Assembly (NCBI RefSeq): GCF_000384215.1
Contig: NZ_KB913032.1
Coordinates: forward strand, 6,967,605 to 7,031,604
DNA length: 64,000 bases
Reading direction: 5' to 3'
DNA from: Amycolatopsis alba DSM 44262
GTDB taxonomy: Bacteria; Actinomycetota; Actinomycetes; Mycobacteriales; Pseudonocardiaceae
The translations under genes and the position numbers were made by a program. The notes beneath the pieces are model-generated. The model made no database searches and was not told where the DNA came from. It saw nothing but the letters and a program-made list of their open reading frames with translations. Of the stretch, positions 8,277 through 18,245 are shown one piece after another (position 1 is the stretch's first letter; every line of letters starts with the position of its first letter).

Positions 8277-8563
8277 ACACGGCGCACGCCGCCGCGTCGG
8301 GGCGTCGATCACGGTCGACTCGGCAGCGGAGATCACCGTCCACACGATAAATCCGGCAGGTTCGGCATACACGTCGAAGTCATCTCCGATCACGGAAATT
8401 ATCGAACATATCCACCATTTGAAACCCTTGTAAACGAATTGTCGATTCAGAAGACTTTGGACTCTGCACACGACGACTCTCGACGAGAACCATCAATAGC
8501 ATCGGCCGACACTCAGGACCGAAAAATCATCCACAAAGGTTCTCGGTGAATTGGGGAGAGTTC

Positions 8564-9022
8564 ATGTCGAATCGTATCCGTTTCACACGTCGTTCCATGA
8601 TCCTGGCCGCCGCTGTCCTGGCGGGAACCACGGGCATCCTCGTCAGTTCCGCCGGCGCGAGCACGGCGGCCGCGCCACCCTGCGGCCTGTCCACTCTCAA
8701 AGGCACCTATCTGTTCGCGGGTGACGGCTGGTCGGTCAGCGGCACCGGGACGGTCCCGCTCGCCTTCGCCGGTTCCGAGCAGTTCGACGGCGCCGGCAAC
8801 CTCCGAGGGATTTCCAGCACGAACTTCAACGACACCCCCAGCTCCCACAACGCCTTCACCGGCATCTACACCGTCGCGTCGGACTGCTCCGGGACCTTCA
8901 CCATCGGCGGCACCCTGCATTTCGACATGTACCTCGACCCCCACGGCGACAGCTTCGTCCACGTCCAGACCGACGCCGGTTCCGTCAGCGCCACCACCGA
9001 ACACCGCGCCACCCGCACCTGA
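8564..9022 (+). CDS. Secreted protein of unknown function
   Basis: 152 aa from ATG at 8564, chosen because GGGGAG precedes it at correct spacing. The N-terminus is a signal peptide with a twin-arginine-like start (RFTRRSMIL), a long hydrophobic core and an ASTAAA cleavage region. The mature part begins with CGLSTLKGTYLF and is rich in Gly, Ser and Thr beta-strand patterns, with a second Cys (SDCSG) for one disulphide. This looks like a small all-beta exported protein of the type common in actinobacteria. The 287 bases upstream (8277-8563) hold no other recognisable gene. Confidence 0.75.
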   Translation: MSNRIRFTRRSMILAAAVLAGTTGILVSSAGASTAAAPPCGLSTLKGTYLFAGDGWSVSGTGTVPLAFAGSEQFDGAGNLRGISSTNFNDTPSSHNAFTGIYTVASDCSGTFTIGGTLHFDMYLDPHGDSFVHVQTDAGSVSATTEHRATRT

Positions 9023-9063
9023 GTGAGCCGGGTTCGCACCGGCGAGCCGCGGTGGTGACAGGC

Positions 9064-9077
9064 TAGATTGTCCCGTG
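9064..9077 (+). promoter_or_regulatory. Extended -10 region for a leaderless transcript
   Basis: TAGATT at 9064-9069 lies 7 bases before the GTG at 9077, so transcription would begin at or next to the start codon. There is no Shine-Dalgarno sequence, consistent with leaderless expression. Confidence 0.45.
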
Positions 9078-9478
9078 TGGACCAGAACGAGTACAGCCGC
9101 CGACTTCGCCATGTCCTCGACGCGCATTCCGAGGACGTCATCGCTCGGCTGAGGACGATCGTCAAAGCCATCGGCGACGGCGTCGAAAGCGTGCAGATCG
9201 AGGTGTTCCCCGACCAGGACGGCGAGGGAACTTTCGACGTGTGGGCCCGGTTCGAAGGTCCGGATTCCTTCGTCCTCAACAAACCCATCGACGCGGACCG
9301 TCATCTCTTCGGTGTCGTTCACGGCGAAACAGGCTGGGAGCCGGATGTGCCGTCCCTCCCGCAGGGCGTCTCGGCGGACGTCCTCGTCGACGTGGTCACC
9401 GGCTGGATCGAGGCCGTCTGGGCGCAGGCGTTCGACACTCCGCCGCCGGTTCCCATGGAGGTGGCGGGCTGTCCGTGA
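9077..9478 (+). CDS. Hypothetical cytoplasmic protein
   Basis: 133 aa from GTG at 9077 (VDQNEYSRRL). The upstream TTG at 9068 lies inside the apparent -10 box, so the shorter start is preferred. The sequence suggests an alpha/beta fold: a first helix (RLRHVLDAHSEDVIARLR), a strand-rich middle (VESVQIEVFPDQDGEGTFDVWARF) and a C-terminal helix (VLVDVVTGWIEAVWAQ). I do not recognise a named family with confidence; it has the look of an actinobacterial DUF. Its TGA stop lies inside the 55-bp palindrome that follows. Confidence 0.65.
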   Translation: MDQNEYSRRLRHVLDAHSEDVIARLRTIVKAIGDGVESVQIEVFPDQDGEGTFDVWARFEGPDSFVLNKPIDADRHLFGVVHGETGWEPDVPSLPQGVSADVLVDVVTGWIEAVWAQAFDTPPPVPMEVAGCP

Positions 9479-9525
9479 AGGCCTCCTTGAGGGACTCAGA
9501 GTCCCTCAAGGAGGCCTTCACGGAC
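9471..9525. terminator. 55-bp palindrome, copy 2
   Basis: A perfect odd palindrome: 27-bp arms around one central base. It shares GTCCGTGAAGG ends with copies at 283 and 39859. It sits between convergent genes (stops at 9478 and 9555) and contains the stop codon of the upstream gene at 9476-9478. Confidence 0.75.
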
Positions 9526-9554
9526 TTGCCACCACGCACGAAGCCCGAACAGAG

Positions 9555-9788
9555 TCAGTTCGTATGCGAGATTTCGATGTAGTGCGCGCCGTTCATGGGG
9601 ATGCACTCGGCACCGTCCACAGTGGGATCCGGCGGCAGCGCACGCAGGGCGTGGACACATTCGTCAGGCGTGCTGTATGGCCCTTTGTACTCCAGATGTC
9701 CGGCGAACGCCGTACCGCTGATGAGCAGAGACGCGCCGACGGTGGTGAAACCGACAGCCGCTGCGGCCGCGAGTTTCCGCATTTTCAT
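9555..9788 (-). CDS. Small secreted two-cysteine peptide
   Basis: 77 aa with a basic start (MKMRKL), a hydrophobic core and a FAG cleavage site near residue 30. The mature peptide of about 47 residues has two cysteines (DECVHALR, AECIPMN) that can form one disulphide. AGGGAGA precedes the start. It recalls the first gene in the window in size and layout. No family name is known to me. Confidence 0.7.
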   Translation of the reverse strand: MKMRKLAAAAAVGFTTVGASLLISGTAFAGHLEYKGPYSTPDECVHALRALPPDPTVDGAECIPMNGAHYIEISHTN

Positions 9789-9921
9789 GAGTGATCTCCC
9801 TCTTTCGAATGGGGCGGCCGGGCTTCCGGTCCGTCCTCACAAGATCACTACCCGCGGCCGAAAAGGCCGAATCAACCCCTGCCTGTACGACCAAGGGGGC
9901 ATGATCGAACAGGCAGTACCG

Positions 9922-10593
9922 TCACCCGGCGGCCCAAATACCGCGAACGTGTCCGATGTGGCGGCGCATCAAATCCTCGACGCCATCCGCGTCCTGGGCT
10001 TCGATCAGATCGACGAGTTCGGAATGCTCGCGCGACGAGGGAATCAGGTGCCCGCGATCGGCCAGCACCTTGAGGCCGTAGATCCGCGATCGGGCCCGCA
10101 GTGACCTGACGACTTCGACGAGGTGCTCGTTACCGGCCAGGCCGAGCAGCGCGAGGTGGAACTCCATGTCGACGGTGACGTGCCCGATGAGGTCGTTCGC
10201 GGCAGCCGCCCGCTCCACGGCACCCGCGAGTTCGCGAAGACGCCTCAACGCGTCCTCGTCGACACCGGACTCGGCGATCCGGCGCACGGTGGGCACCTCG
10301 ATCAGGGCGCGCAGTTCGGTGAAGTTGTCGAGTTCGTGCTCGGTGGGTTCGGTGACGCGGAAGCCCTTGTTCCGCACTGTCTCCATCAGACCTTCCTTGA
10401 CCAGATCGAGCATCGCCTCGCGCACCGGCGTCGCGGACACGCCGAACCGCTCCGCCAGCGTGGGCGCGGAGTAGACGACGCCGGGACGCATCCCGCCTGA
10501 GATCACGGCACCGCGCAGGGTCTCGATGACCTCGTCCCGCAGGTTGCGGCGGCCGCTGACCTTGGGAAGTCCTTTGAACTCGTCTTCAGTCAT
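9922..10593 (-). CDS. GntR/FCD family transcriptional regulator
   Basis: 223 aa from ATG at 10593, preceded by GGAGGGA. The N-terminal winged helix-turn-helix is clear (LAERFGVSATPVREAMLDL), and the C-terminal FCD domain shows the expected metal-binding pattern with DMEFHLAL and later His residues (REHSELVDLI, MRRHIGH). FCD regulators usually bind a carboxylate intermediate of the pathway they control. It is divergent from the proline-racemase/ornithine-cyclodeaminase/molybdoenzyme operon with a 56-bp gap, so it is the likely pathway-specific repressor. Confidence 0.9.
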   Translation of the reverse strand: MTEDEFKGLPKVSGRRNLRDEVIETLRGAVISGGMRPGVVYSAPTLAERFGVSATPVREAMLDLVKEGLMETVRNKGFRVTEPTEHELDNFTELRALIEVPTVRRIAESGVDEDALRRLRELAGAVERAAAANDLIGHVTVDMEFHLALLGLAGNEHLVEVVRSLRARSRIYGLKVLADRGHLIPSSREHSELVDLIEAQDADGVEDLMRRHIGHVRGIWAAG

Positions 10594-10649
10594 CGAAATC
10601 CCTCCACCACGGCTGTACAATGTCACATACTACTCGGCGGGAGGTCGGC

Positions 10650-11666
10650 ATGACGAGCGATGAGTACCTCGCGGTGGACTACCACTGCGGCGGCGAACCG
10701 TTCAGGATCGTCACCGAACTGGCGGAACCGGACGCCCCGACGGTCGCGGAGAAGCGTGTCGCGGCCATGGCCGACCCCGAGCTCGACGGACTCCGCCGGC
10801 TGCTCTGTTCCGAACCGCGCGGGCACGCGGGCATGTACGGCGGTTTCCTCGTGGCGCCGGACGACCCTGGTGCCCACTTCGGCGTTCTCTTCTGGCACAA
10901 GGACGGCTTCTCCACCGCGTGCGGGCACGGCACGATGTGTCTCGGCACCTGGGCGGTGCGGACCGGTCTGGTGCCCGCCGATCCCAGCGGCGTCACCGAC
11001 GTGGTGATCGATGTTCCCTCCGGAAGAGTGACCGCACGCGTCGCCACGGTCGATTCCAAGGTCACCTCGGTCGATTTCGTCAACGTCGCGAGCTATCTCC
11101 TGGATGACGACCTCGTCGTGGAGACGTCGCGCGGCACGGCCCGCTGCGTGATCGCGTTCGGCGGGGCGATGTACGCCCACGTGTCCGCCGCCGACTTCGA
11201 TCTCGCCGTCGACAAGGCCTCGCTCCCCGAACTGATCGATCTGGGCCGAGGGATCAAGAATCAGCTCGACGCGGGCGCGTACGCCGAGCACCCGCACGAT
11301 CCGAGACTCAGCGGGATCTACGGCGTGATCTTCTTCGACGAACTCGGCGTCGAGGAAAACGGTGACCTCCACCAGCGCAACGTGACCGTTTTCGCCGATG
11401 GCCAGGTGGACAGATCACCCTGCGGTTCGGGAACCGCGTCCCGCGTCGCGGCTTTGCACGCGTCCGGACGGCTGGCGGCCCATCACACCCTCGTCCATTC
11501 GTCGATCGTCGGCTCAACCTGGCGCGCCCGTGTCGCGAGCACGACCGAGGTCGAGGGACATGACGCGGTGATCGCGGTCGTGTCGGGGCGAGCGTTCCAC
11601 ACCGGCGACCACCGGTTCGTCGTCGATCCCGACGACGACCTGGTACCGGGTTTCCTACTGTGCTGA
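10650..11666 (+). CDS. Proline racemase family protein (hydroxyproline epimerase type)
   Basis: 338 aa from ATG at 10650 with GGGAGG upstream. Both catalytic cysteine sites of the family are present: the first in ACGHGT and the second in DRSPCGSGTASR. Trans-3-hydroxy-L-proline dehydratases of the same fold lack one of these cysteines, so a racemase or 4-hydroxyproline 2-epimerase reaction is favoured. The neighbouring ornithine-cyclodeaminase-like reductase and FCD regulator fit catabolism of a hydroxyproline or related cyclic imino acid. The exact substrate is not fixed by sequence alone. Confidence 0.85.
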   Translation: MTSDEYLAVDYHCGGEPFRIVTELAEPDAPTVAEKRVAAMADPELDGLRRLLCSEPRGHAGMYGGFLVAPDDPGAHFGVLFWHKDGFSTACGHGTMCLGTWAVRTGLVPADPSGVTDVVIDVPSGRVTARVATVDSKVTSVDFVNVASYLLDDDLVVETSRGTARCVIAFGGAMYAHVSAADFDLAVDKASLPELIDLGRGIKNQLDAGAYAEHPHDPRLSGIYGVIFFDELGVEENGDLHQRNVTVFADGQVDRSPCGSGTASRVAALHASGRLAAHHTLVHSSIVGSTWRARVASTTEVEGHDAVIAVVSGRAFHTGDHRFVVDPDDDLVPGFLLC

Positions 11667-11686
11667 CAAGAAATCAGGAGGACTTC

Positions 11687-12619
11687 ATGGACGTCGTCAC
11701 CGTCGGCCCGGAGGAGATCCGTTCCGCCGTCTCCATGCCCGCCGCGATCGACGCGGTGCGAGAGGGGTTTCTCGCGCTGCGACGCGGAGAGTTCGAAATG
11801 CCGACGCGGACCGCGCTGCGTGACGGCGCGTTCCTCGTGATGTCGACGCACCACCGCCCGACCGCCTCGGCGATGATCAAGACATTGAGCCTCAACTTCA
11901 CCGACCGCGTGCCTGCCATCGTCGGAACCGTCGTCTGGAGCGAGCTCGGCCACGGGCGCCATCTCGTCGCCGACGCCGCCGAGGTGACCCGTCTCCGGAC
12001 CGGCGCGATCGTCGGCGTCGCGACCGATCTGCTCGCCCCGGCCGAGGCCAGGACCTGCACTCTCATCGGTGCCGGCGGGCAGGCCGCCGACCAGGTCCGC
12101 GCCGTGCACGCCGTTCGGCCGCTCGCCGAGCTGAAGGTGGTCGACCACAGCCTTGACCGTGCGGACGCGCTCGCCAAGGCTCTCGGTGCCGAATTGCGGA
12201 TCGACACCGTCCTCGCCGTCGCTGACGCCGACGAGGCGGTCCATGGTGTGGACATCGTCTGCTGCGCGACGACATCGACCACTCCGCTGTTCTCCCCCAC
12301 GTCGCTGACCGCGAACGCCCACGTCAACGCCATCGGCGCCTTCCGCCCGACCATGCGCGAACTCCCCGACGAGCTGCTCGCCGAAGCGACCGTCGTGATC
12401 GACGAGCGAGAAGCGATTCTCGAAGAGGCCGGGGAGATCATTCACGCGCTCAAGACCGGAGCCATCACCGAGGACGACCTCGTCGAGCTCGGAGACGCGC
12501 TGGCCGAAGGAACGGGAGAACGAGCCGGCCGGACGGTCTTCAAGAGCGTCGGGGTGGCCATGCAGGACTGGGCGATCGCCAGTCTGCTCGCTCAGACCTT
12601 CCTCGACCAGGCGAAGTAA
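11687..12619 (+). CDS. Ornithine cyclodeaminase / mu-crystallin family protein (probable ketimine reductase)
   Basis: 310 aa from ATG at 11687 with a strong AGGAGG at 11677-11682. It has the Rossmann motif LIGAGGQA near residue 125, VDHSLDRADALA after strand 2, and the family segment NAIGAFRPTMREL. In clusters with proline-racemase-family enzymes, members usually act as NAD(P)H-dependent delta1-pyrroline-2-carboxylate reductases rather than true cyclodeaminases. It starts 20 bases after the racemase gene and is followed 3 bases later by the molybdoenzyme fusion, so all three form one transcription unit. Confidence 0.85.
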   Translation: MDVVTVGPEEIRSAVSMPAAIDAVREGFLALRRGEFEMPTRTALRDGAFLVMSTHHRPTASAMIKTLSLNFTDRVPAIVGTVVWSELGHGRHLVADAAEVTRLRTGAIVGVATDLLAPAEARTCTLIGAGGQAADQVRAVHAVRPLAELKVVDHSLDRADALAKALGAELRIDTVLAVADADEAVHGVDIVCCATTSTTPLFSPTSLTANAHVNAIGAFRPTMRELPDELLAEATVVIDEREAILEEAGEIIHALKTGAITEDDLVELGDALAEGTGERAGRTVFKSVGVAMQDWAIASLLAQTFLDQAK

Positions 12620-12622
12620 GCC

Positions 12623-15600
12623 ATGGCCGACATTCGAGGTTACTGCACTTTGTGCCGCTCACGATGCGGCGCGATTTACACCATCGAGAACGGGCTGATG
12701 ACGGGCGTCCGCCCGGATCCAGCCCATCCGACCGGTGCCGCGATGTGCCCCAAGGGCCGCGCCGCTCCCGAGCTGGTCCACTCCCCCGAGCGGCTGACCA
12801 GGCCCTTGCGGCGGACGACGCCGAAATCCGCCGCCGATCCACAGTGGACGGAGATCGGCTGGGACGAGGCGATGGCCGAGATCGCCGACCGGCTCGGAAC
12901 CATCCGGGCCGAGAGTGGCGCCGAGTCCGTCGCGTTCTCCGTGACGTCGCCGAGCGGGACGCCGATGTCCGACTCGATCGACTGGGTGGAGCGGTTCATC
13001 CGGCTGTACGGCAGCCCGAACACGCTGTACAGCACCGAGATCTGCAACTGGCACAAGGACTTCGCCCACGCCTTCACCTTCGGCAGTGCCCTCCCCGTGC
13101 CTGACTACGCGAGAACCGACCTGGCGATCCTGTGGGGTCACAATCCGGCGAAGTCGTGGCTCGCGCAGTCCGCCGCGCTGGCCGAGGCCAAAGCACGCGG
13201 GGCGCGGCTCGTCGTCATCGATCCTCGCCGATCCACCGGCGCACTGCAGGCGGACCTCTGGCTGCGGATCCGGCCCGGCACGGACGACGCCCTCGCCCTC
13301 GGTGTCGCCCATCAGCTCCTGGACCGGCGAGGGCACGACGAACAGTTCGTCCGACGCTGGACGAACGGGCCGCTCCTGGTACGCCGGGACACCGGCCGGT
13401 TCCTGCGGGCTGCCGATCTCGAACCTGGTCTCGTCGGTTTCGTCGCTTGGAACGAGCCGACGGACGCGGCCGAACCTGTCGACTCCTCAAAAGCAGCGCA
13501 GTACGCCTTGCACGGGACGAGGCGGGTACCGACGCGAGATGGGATCGTCGAGTGCGTCCCGGCATTCGCGCTGTATGCGCAAGCGTGCGCCGACTGGCCG
13601 CTCGACCGCACTGCCGCCGCCACGACGATCGATGCCGCCGCCGTCGCTGCGTTCGTCGAAGAACTCCTCGACGCGGAGAGTGTTTCCTACGCCGCGTGGA
13701 CCGGGATCGGGCAGCACGCGAACGCGACACAGACCGAGCGGGCGATCGCGACCCTGTACGCCCTCACCGGCAGTTACGACGCTCCTGGTGGCAACGTCGT
13801 GTTGCCCAAGCAGCCGACGAGTCCCGTCACTTCGCATGACCAGCTCGACCCGCGGCAGCGGGCCAAAGCGCTGGGCCTGAACAACTTCCCGGTCGGACCA
13901 CCGTCGCAGGGCTGGATCAACGCCCGCGACTTCTGCCAGGCCGCGATCGCCGGCGATCCGTACCGCGTCCGGGCGCTGGTTTCCTTCGGCGGCAACCTTC
14001 TCTTGTCGCAGCCCGATCCACAGAGGACCGCGGAGGCGTTGCGAAGCCTGGACTTCTCCGTGCACCTCGACCTCTTCGAGAATCCGACTTCCCGTTTCGC
14101 CGACCTTCTGCTGCCCGTCAACACCCCTTGGGAGCACGAAGCCTTCCGCGCGGGTTTCGAGATCACGTCGTCGGCGCAGGAACGGGTCCAGCTCCGGCCG
14201 CGCATGATCGAACCGGTCGGCGAGTCCCGCTCGGACACCGAGTTCGTCTTCGACCTCGCTGCCCGCCTCGGTATGGCCGACGAGTTCTTCGGCGGACGGA
14301 TCGAAACTGCCTGGGACCACCAGCTCGCTCCACTGGAACTCACCGCGGAGCGACTCCGCGACGAGCCGGGCGGTGTCGATGTCCCGCTGCGGTCCGGATA
14401 CCGAAAGTACGCCGAAGACCTCGACGGCGATGTCGCCGGTTTCGCCACCCAGACCGGACGGGTCGAGCTGTATTCCGAACGCCTCGCCGAGCACGGCCAG
14501 TCGCCGGTCCCGGTCGCTCGCACGCCGGAGGTGGACACGCGGTACCCCTTGGTCCTGACCTGCGCGAAGAACGGCTACTTCTGCCACAGCCAGCATCATG
14601 GGATCTCGTCGCTGCGGCGCCGGTACCCCGAGCCGACCGTCGACCTCAGCGCCGAACTCGCGAACGACCGCGGCATCGTCACCGGCCAGTGGGTCGAAAT
14701 CACGACCCTGTCGGCGACGGTCACGATGCGCGCGCGAGTCGACCCGGCGCTGCACCCGGACGTCGTCGTCGCCGAATATGGCTGGTGGCAACCTGCGCCC
14801 GACCTCGCGCTGCCGGGTTCGGACCCGCTCGGCGACGGCGGGGCGAACTACAACCTGCTGATCGGCGACGACATCAGGGATCCGATCAGTGGCTCTGTCG
14901 CGCTCCGCTCGACAGCCTGCGACGTCCGGCCGGTCGGGCAGGCGCCGTGGATCGCCGAGCGCGAGTTCATCGTGGACAGCGCGGCTCTCGAAACGGACGA
15001 CATCCTGACGCTCGACCTGCGCCCGGCGGACGATGGCGAGTTGCCGGACTTCCGCCCCGGCCAGCACATCACCCTGGCCTCGGCCGACGAACCGCTGGTG
15101 ACGCGCAGCTATTCACTCACGGCCGCCGCCCGCGACCTCGGCCGCACCGCCTACAGCGTCGCCGTCCGTCGATTGCCGGACGGACAGTTCTCGCCGCTCG
15201 TCCACGAACTCTTCCATGCGGGCGCGCGGGTACTGGTATCGCCGCCGTCCGGCTCGTTCGCTCTGCCGCCCCGGCATCGGCAGCCGCTGGTGCTGATCGC
15301 TGCCGGGATCGGGATCACGCCGTTCCTCAGCCTGTTGGAGACGATCGCGAGCGATCCCGACAACGCGCCGGAAATCGTCCTCCACTACGGAAACCGAAAC
15401 TCCGGGAGCCATGCTTTCCGCGAACGGATCGACGCCCTGACGAAACGCCTCCGCATGGTGCGCGTCGTCAACCATTACAGCCAGCCGGTGCCTGGCGATA
15501 CTCACGACGTCCACGGCCGGGTGTCGGCTGACAGTGTCGACGGTTCCCTCATCGATCGACGGGCACGCTTCTACCTTTGCGGGCCCGGATCCATGATCGA

Positions 15601-15958
15601 GGAAGTGACCTCCGGTCTGCTGGCCCGCCGCGTGCCCCGCGCGGACATCTTCGCGGAGAAGTTCCACGCCGCCCCGGCGCCGGTGACCATCGCCGATGAC
15701 GCGACCGCGATAGTGCGGTTCGCCCGCTCCGGTCGCGAAGGCACCTGGCACAAGGCCGACGGGACGCTCCTGCAGTTCGCGAAGAAGAACGGGCTTTCCC
15801 TGCCCAGCGGGTGCCGCCTCGGCCAATGCGAGAGCTGTGCGGTGTCCGTGCTCGCCGGGACCACCGCCCATCTCGTCACGCCGCCGGACGGCCTCCCCGA
15901 CGACCACTGCCTGACCTGCCAGTCGGTACCGATCTCCGATGTCACGCTGGACGCGTAG
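12623..15958 (+). CDS. Molybdopterin (bis-MGD) oxidoreductase fused to ferredoxin-reductase and 2Fe-2S domains
   Basis: 1111 aa in one frame. Residues 1-60 hold a 4Fe-4S site (Cys8, Cys11, Cys15, Cys42; YCTLCRSRC...MCPKG). The Mo-bisMGD catalytic domain runs to about 600 and its cofactor-binding beta-barrel from about 630 to 770 ([28 protein letters not shown]). STEICNWH near residue 138 suggests a Cys Mo ligand. Residues about 780-1010 are a flavin reductase ([39 protein letters not shown]). The C-terminal 90 residues are a plant-type ferredoxin with CRLGQCESC and CLTCQ. One polypeptide thus links NAD(P)H or NAD(P)+, FAD, 2Fe-2S, 4Fe-4S and Mo. The substrate is unknown; operon context suggests an imino-acid-derived compound. 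No Tat signal, so cytoplasmic. Confidence 0.9.
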   Translation: MADIRGYCTLCRSRCGAIYTIENGLMTGVRPDPAHPTGAAMCPKGRAAPELVHSPERLTRPLRRTTPKSAADPQWTEIGWDEAMAEIADRLGTIRAESGAESVAFSVTSPSGTPMSDSIDWVERFIRLYGSPNTLYSTEICNWHKDFAHAFTFGSALPVPDYARTDLAILWGHNPAKSWLAQSAALAEAKARGARLVVIDPRRSTGALQADLWLRIRPGTDDALALGVAHQLLDRRGHDEQFVRRWTNGPLLVRRDTGRFLRAADLEPGLVGFVAWNEPTDAAEPVDSSKAAQYALHGTRRVPTRDGIVECVPAFALYAQACADWPLDRTAAATTIDAAAVAAFVEELLDAESVSYAAWTGIGQHANATQTERAIATLYALTGSYDAPGGNVVLPKQPTSPVTSHDQLDPRQRAKALGLNNFPVGPPSQGWINARDFCQAAIAGDPYRVRALVSFGGNLLLSQPDPQRTAEALRSLDFSVHLDLFENPTSRFADLLLPVNTPWEHEAFRAGFEITSSAQERVQLRPRMIEPVGESRSDTEFVFDLAARLGMADEFFGGRIETAWDHQLAPLELTAERLRDEPGGVDVPLRSGYRKYAEDLDGDVAGFATQTGRVELYSERLAEHGQSPVPVARTPEVDTRYPLVLTCAKNGYFCHSQHHGISSLRRRYPEPTVDLSAELANDRGIVTGQWVEITTLSATVTMRARVDPALHPDVVVAEYGWWQPAPDLALPGSDPLGDGGANYNLLIGDDIRDPISGSVALRSTACDVRPVGQAPWIAEREFIVDSAALETDDILTLDLRPADDGELPDFRPGQHITLASADEPLVTRSYSLTAAARDLGRTAYSVAVRRLPDGQFSPLVHELFHAGARVLVSPPSGSFALPPRHRQPLVLIAAGIGITPFLSLLETIASDPDNAPEIVLHYGNRNSGSHAFRERIDALTKRLRMVRVVNHYSQPVPGDTHDVHGRVSADSVDGSLIDRRARFYLCGPGSMIEEVTSGLLARRVPRADIFAEKFHAAPAPVTIADDATAIVRFARSGREGTWHKADGTLLQFAKKNGLSLPSGCRLGQCESCAVSVLAGTTAHLVTPPDGLPDDHCLTCQSVPISDVTLDA

Positions 15959-16862
15959 CAGAGAGAGTGCCGCTGACGTAGAGCGTGTCGCCTAACCGCA
16001 TGCCGCCGTCCTCCAGGGGTGGAAGACCGTTGACAGCGAACAGCTCGCGGATGCCGGCCGAGTTCAACGCCCAGCCGAGTTCGGTCAGATACGGCGCTGC
16101 TTCGTTGCGTTCGCCGAAGTAGCGCAGGCTCGTCATGTCGGTGTCGAGGCTGTGCTCGCGCCAGCGTTCGGAGATGCTGTCCAGGCGTTCCTTCGTACTG
16201 TCCTCTTCACCCGGCCGAGGGTTGGGCTTGCTTTCGGTGGCCATCCGGCTTCCCGGTGCGCTGAGTTCGGTGATGGTGTCCAACAGGCTGTCCTGGGCCT
16301 CGGGCGGGAGGTAGCCCAGCAGCCCTTCGGCGCTCCACGCCGTCGGCCGGGCCGGGTCGAAACCGGCGGAACACAGCGCGGCGGGCCAGTCGTCGCGCAG
16401 GTCGGCCGCGACCGCTCTCCGGTCGGCTGTGGGCTCGGCACCCAGCTCCGCGAGCGTGCGCGTCTTGAACTCGATGACCTGCGGCTGGTCGAGCTCGTAG
16501 ACCACGGTCCCGGCGGGCCAGGGAAGCCGGTACGCCCTGGAATCCAGGCCCGACGCCAGGATCATGACCTGCGCGATTCCCGCGTTCGTCGCGTCGAGGA
16601 AGAACTCGTCGTAGAACTTGGTGCGGATCTTCGCGACGTCGATCCACAGCTGCTCGACCAGCTCGCCTGCCGGGACTTCACCTGCCGCGAGCCGGGTGAG
16701 GAGATCGACGCCCACCGCCCGGACGAGCGGCTCGGCGAACGGATCGTCGATCAGCGAACGATCCGCACGAGTCGCGATCGCCCTGGCCGTCGCCGCCATC
16801 GTGGCGGTCGCACCGACGCTGGACGCCAGGTCCCAGCTGTCTCCGTCTTGCCTCGTGGACAT
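15942..16862 (-). CDS. SAM-dependent methyltransferase, TIGR00027/LCMT-like family
   Basis: 306 aa from ATG at 16862. The frame stays open upstream, but that part is antisense to the next gene. Family features: N-terminal [18 protein letters not shown] and [16 protein letters not shown]-binding [27 protein letters not shown], and [13 protein letters not shown]. These are the O-methyltransferases multiplied in mycobacteria and Amycolatopsis; their substrates are mostly unknown. It converges on the molybdoenzyme gene with a 17-bp overlap of the 3' ends. Confidence 0.9.
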   Translation of the reverse strand: MSTRQDGDSWDLASSVGATATMAATARAIATRADRSLIDDPFAEPLVRAVGVDLLTRLAAGEVPAGELVEQLWIDVAKIRTKFYDEFFLDATNAGIAQVMILASGLDSRAYRLPWPAGTVVYELDQPQVIEFKTRTLAELGAEPTADRRAVAADLRDDWPAALCSAGFDPARPTAWSAEGLLGYLPPEAQDSLLDTITELSAPGSRMATESKPNPRPGEEDSTKERLDSISERWREHSLDTDMTSLRYFGERNEAAPYLTELGWALNSAGIRELFAVNGLPPLEDGGMRLGDTLYVSGTLSATRPA

Positions 16863-16995
16863 CGTCCTCGGCCCCCGTCTTCGTGTTCGCGATGTGAGGT
16901 GCCGATTATCGCCGATGAGGACGTTTCCGCGACGCCTCGGTGACGGCGGGCTGGGACGCTGTTCGAGGTTCCCGTAGCGGGAGGAGAGCCGTCCC

Positions 16996-18006
16996 ATGCC
17001 ACCGCCGCCGAGGGCTCGCGCGAAGCTTCCCGCGGTGACGACGGCCAAGACCACGGCACCGGTCGGGGTGAAGGAGCGCCCGCCGCAGCGGAAACCGGCT
17101 CGTGTGCCGCCGTCCAACGCCGCGGCGCTGGCCGCGTTGCGGGCAGGCGACAAGAAGCCGACGGCGGACCCGTCCCAGAAGGACGCACAGGACAAGGTCG
17201 GCAACGGCGCGGTGGCCGCGGGGCTGGCCAGAGGTCCGGGCAGCGACCCGAAATTCGCGGTGCTGAAGAAGGACATCGCGCACAAGAAGCACACGGTCGC
17301 CCGCTCCCGTCCCCCGGCGGCGAAGGAGGCGACCTCGGCGCAGAACGCGTCTGTGCCGCCCAAAGACGACGAAGTGGCGCAGGGCAAGACGGCCAACGCC
17401 GAGAAGATGAACGACGCGAAGCCGAAGGACTTCGACAAGGAAGCGTTCATCAAGGCCGTCGAGAAGGCCATCGCCGAAAAGGCGCCGAAGAACCTCGAAC
17501 AGGCTGACGAGTTCGCCGATTCGGGTAAACCGGCCGAGGTCAAAGCCGAGGTGGCGGGCAAGGTCGGCGAGGGAAAGTCGGACTCGGCGGAGCAGATCGC
17601 CGACACCACCGCCGCGCCCCCGGACACCTCCGCCGCCGAGGTCAAACAGGTCGTGCCCATGGCGGCGGACCGGCCGCCGGGCACCCCTGGCACTCCCGAC
17701 CCGGCCAAGGCGACGCCGGACAAGCTCCCGCCGTCGGCCACCGACCTGTCCGCCGGTCCCGCCAAGGTCGACCGGGAGATGACCGACGCCCAGGTCACCG
17801 AGGCGCAGCTGAAGAAGTCGAACGAGCCGGCGTTCGGCGCGGCACTCAAGGACAAGAAGGGCGCCGAACAGCATTCGGAGGCGACGCCGCCGGAGCTCCG
17901 ACCGAACGAGTCCAAGCAACTGCGCCAGACCACCGCACAGGCCGGTCGTTTCGGTGCCACCGCCATGGGCGCGATCGCCAACCGCGCGACGCGGCCAGAC
18001 GTCTGA
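16996..18006 (+). pseudogene. Truncated eCIS-associated coiled-coil protein, N-terminal third
   Basis: 336 aa, very rich in Ala, Lys, Pro and Asp. It opens with a low-complexity proline/lysine region, then helical stretches ([35 protein letters not shown]). The segment [16 protein letters not shown], then [19 protein letters not shown] and the [12 protein letters not shown] region, match from memory the first part of the large (around 1000 aa) helical proteins encoded in extracellular contractile injection system clusters. Here the frame stops just after ATAMGAI, where the family continues for hundreds of residues. Past the stop the opposite strand carries a truncated gene facing it, so the 3' part has been lost. 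The family assignment is from recall and needs a profile search. Confidence 0.55.
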
Positions 18007-18244
18007 GGTGCTGTTCGGACTCCGGATCCCGGTGCGGCGTGGACGGTGGCTCGGTCATCGCCTCGGTGAACGCGTCCACGCGATCCAGCAAGGTGTCCAC
18101 CTGTTCGTCCGTCACACAGAAGGACGTCAGATCCGGGCGCGTCAGCAATTCCGCGGCCTCGGACTGACGAGCGACCGCACCACGCAACGCCTGGTGCAGC
18201 TCGGCCAAGCGCACCCGAAGATGCTCCACCGCCAGGGCGCTCAT
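17846..18244 (-). pseudogene. Truncated N-terminus of an eCIS-type AAA+ ATPase
   Basis: The frame reads [20 protein letters not shown], then [16 protein letters not shown], then [10 protein letters not shown]. This resembles the start of the AAA+ ATPases of eCIS clusters, where a helical region with an LSDE-x-VDRLL motif precedes the ATPase domain. Native-looking sequence ends at about base 18000. The last 50 or so codons (17846-18000) are Arg/Trp-rich and antisense to the truncated coiled-coil gene, so they are not original. No Walker motifs remain. It begins 2 bases after the corrected stop of the frameshifted gene upstream, as in an operon. Confidence 0.5.
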
Positions 18245-18245
18245 C

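Noticed and set aside
16863..17981. Upstream extension of the methyltransferase frame to 679 aa
   Set aside because: The extension is low-complexity Ser/Ala/Phe and antisense to the coiled-coil gene; the family begins at the MSTRQDGD start at 16862.
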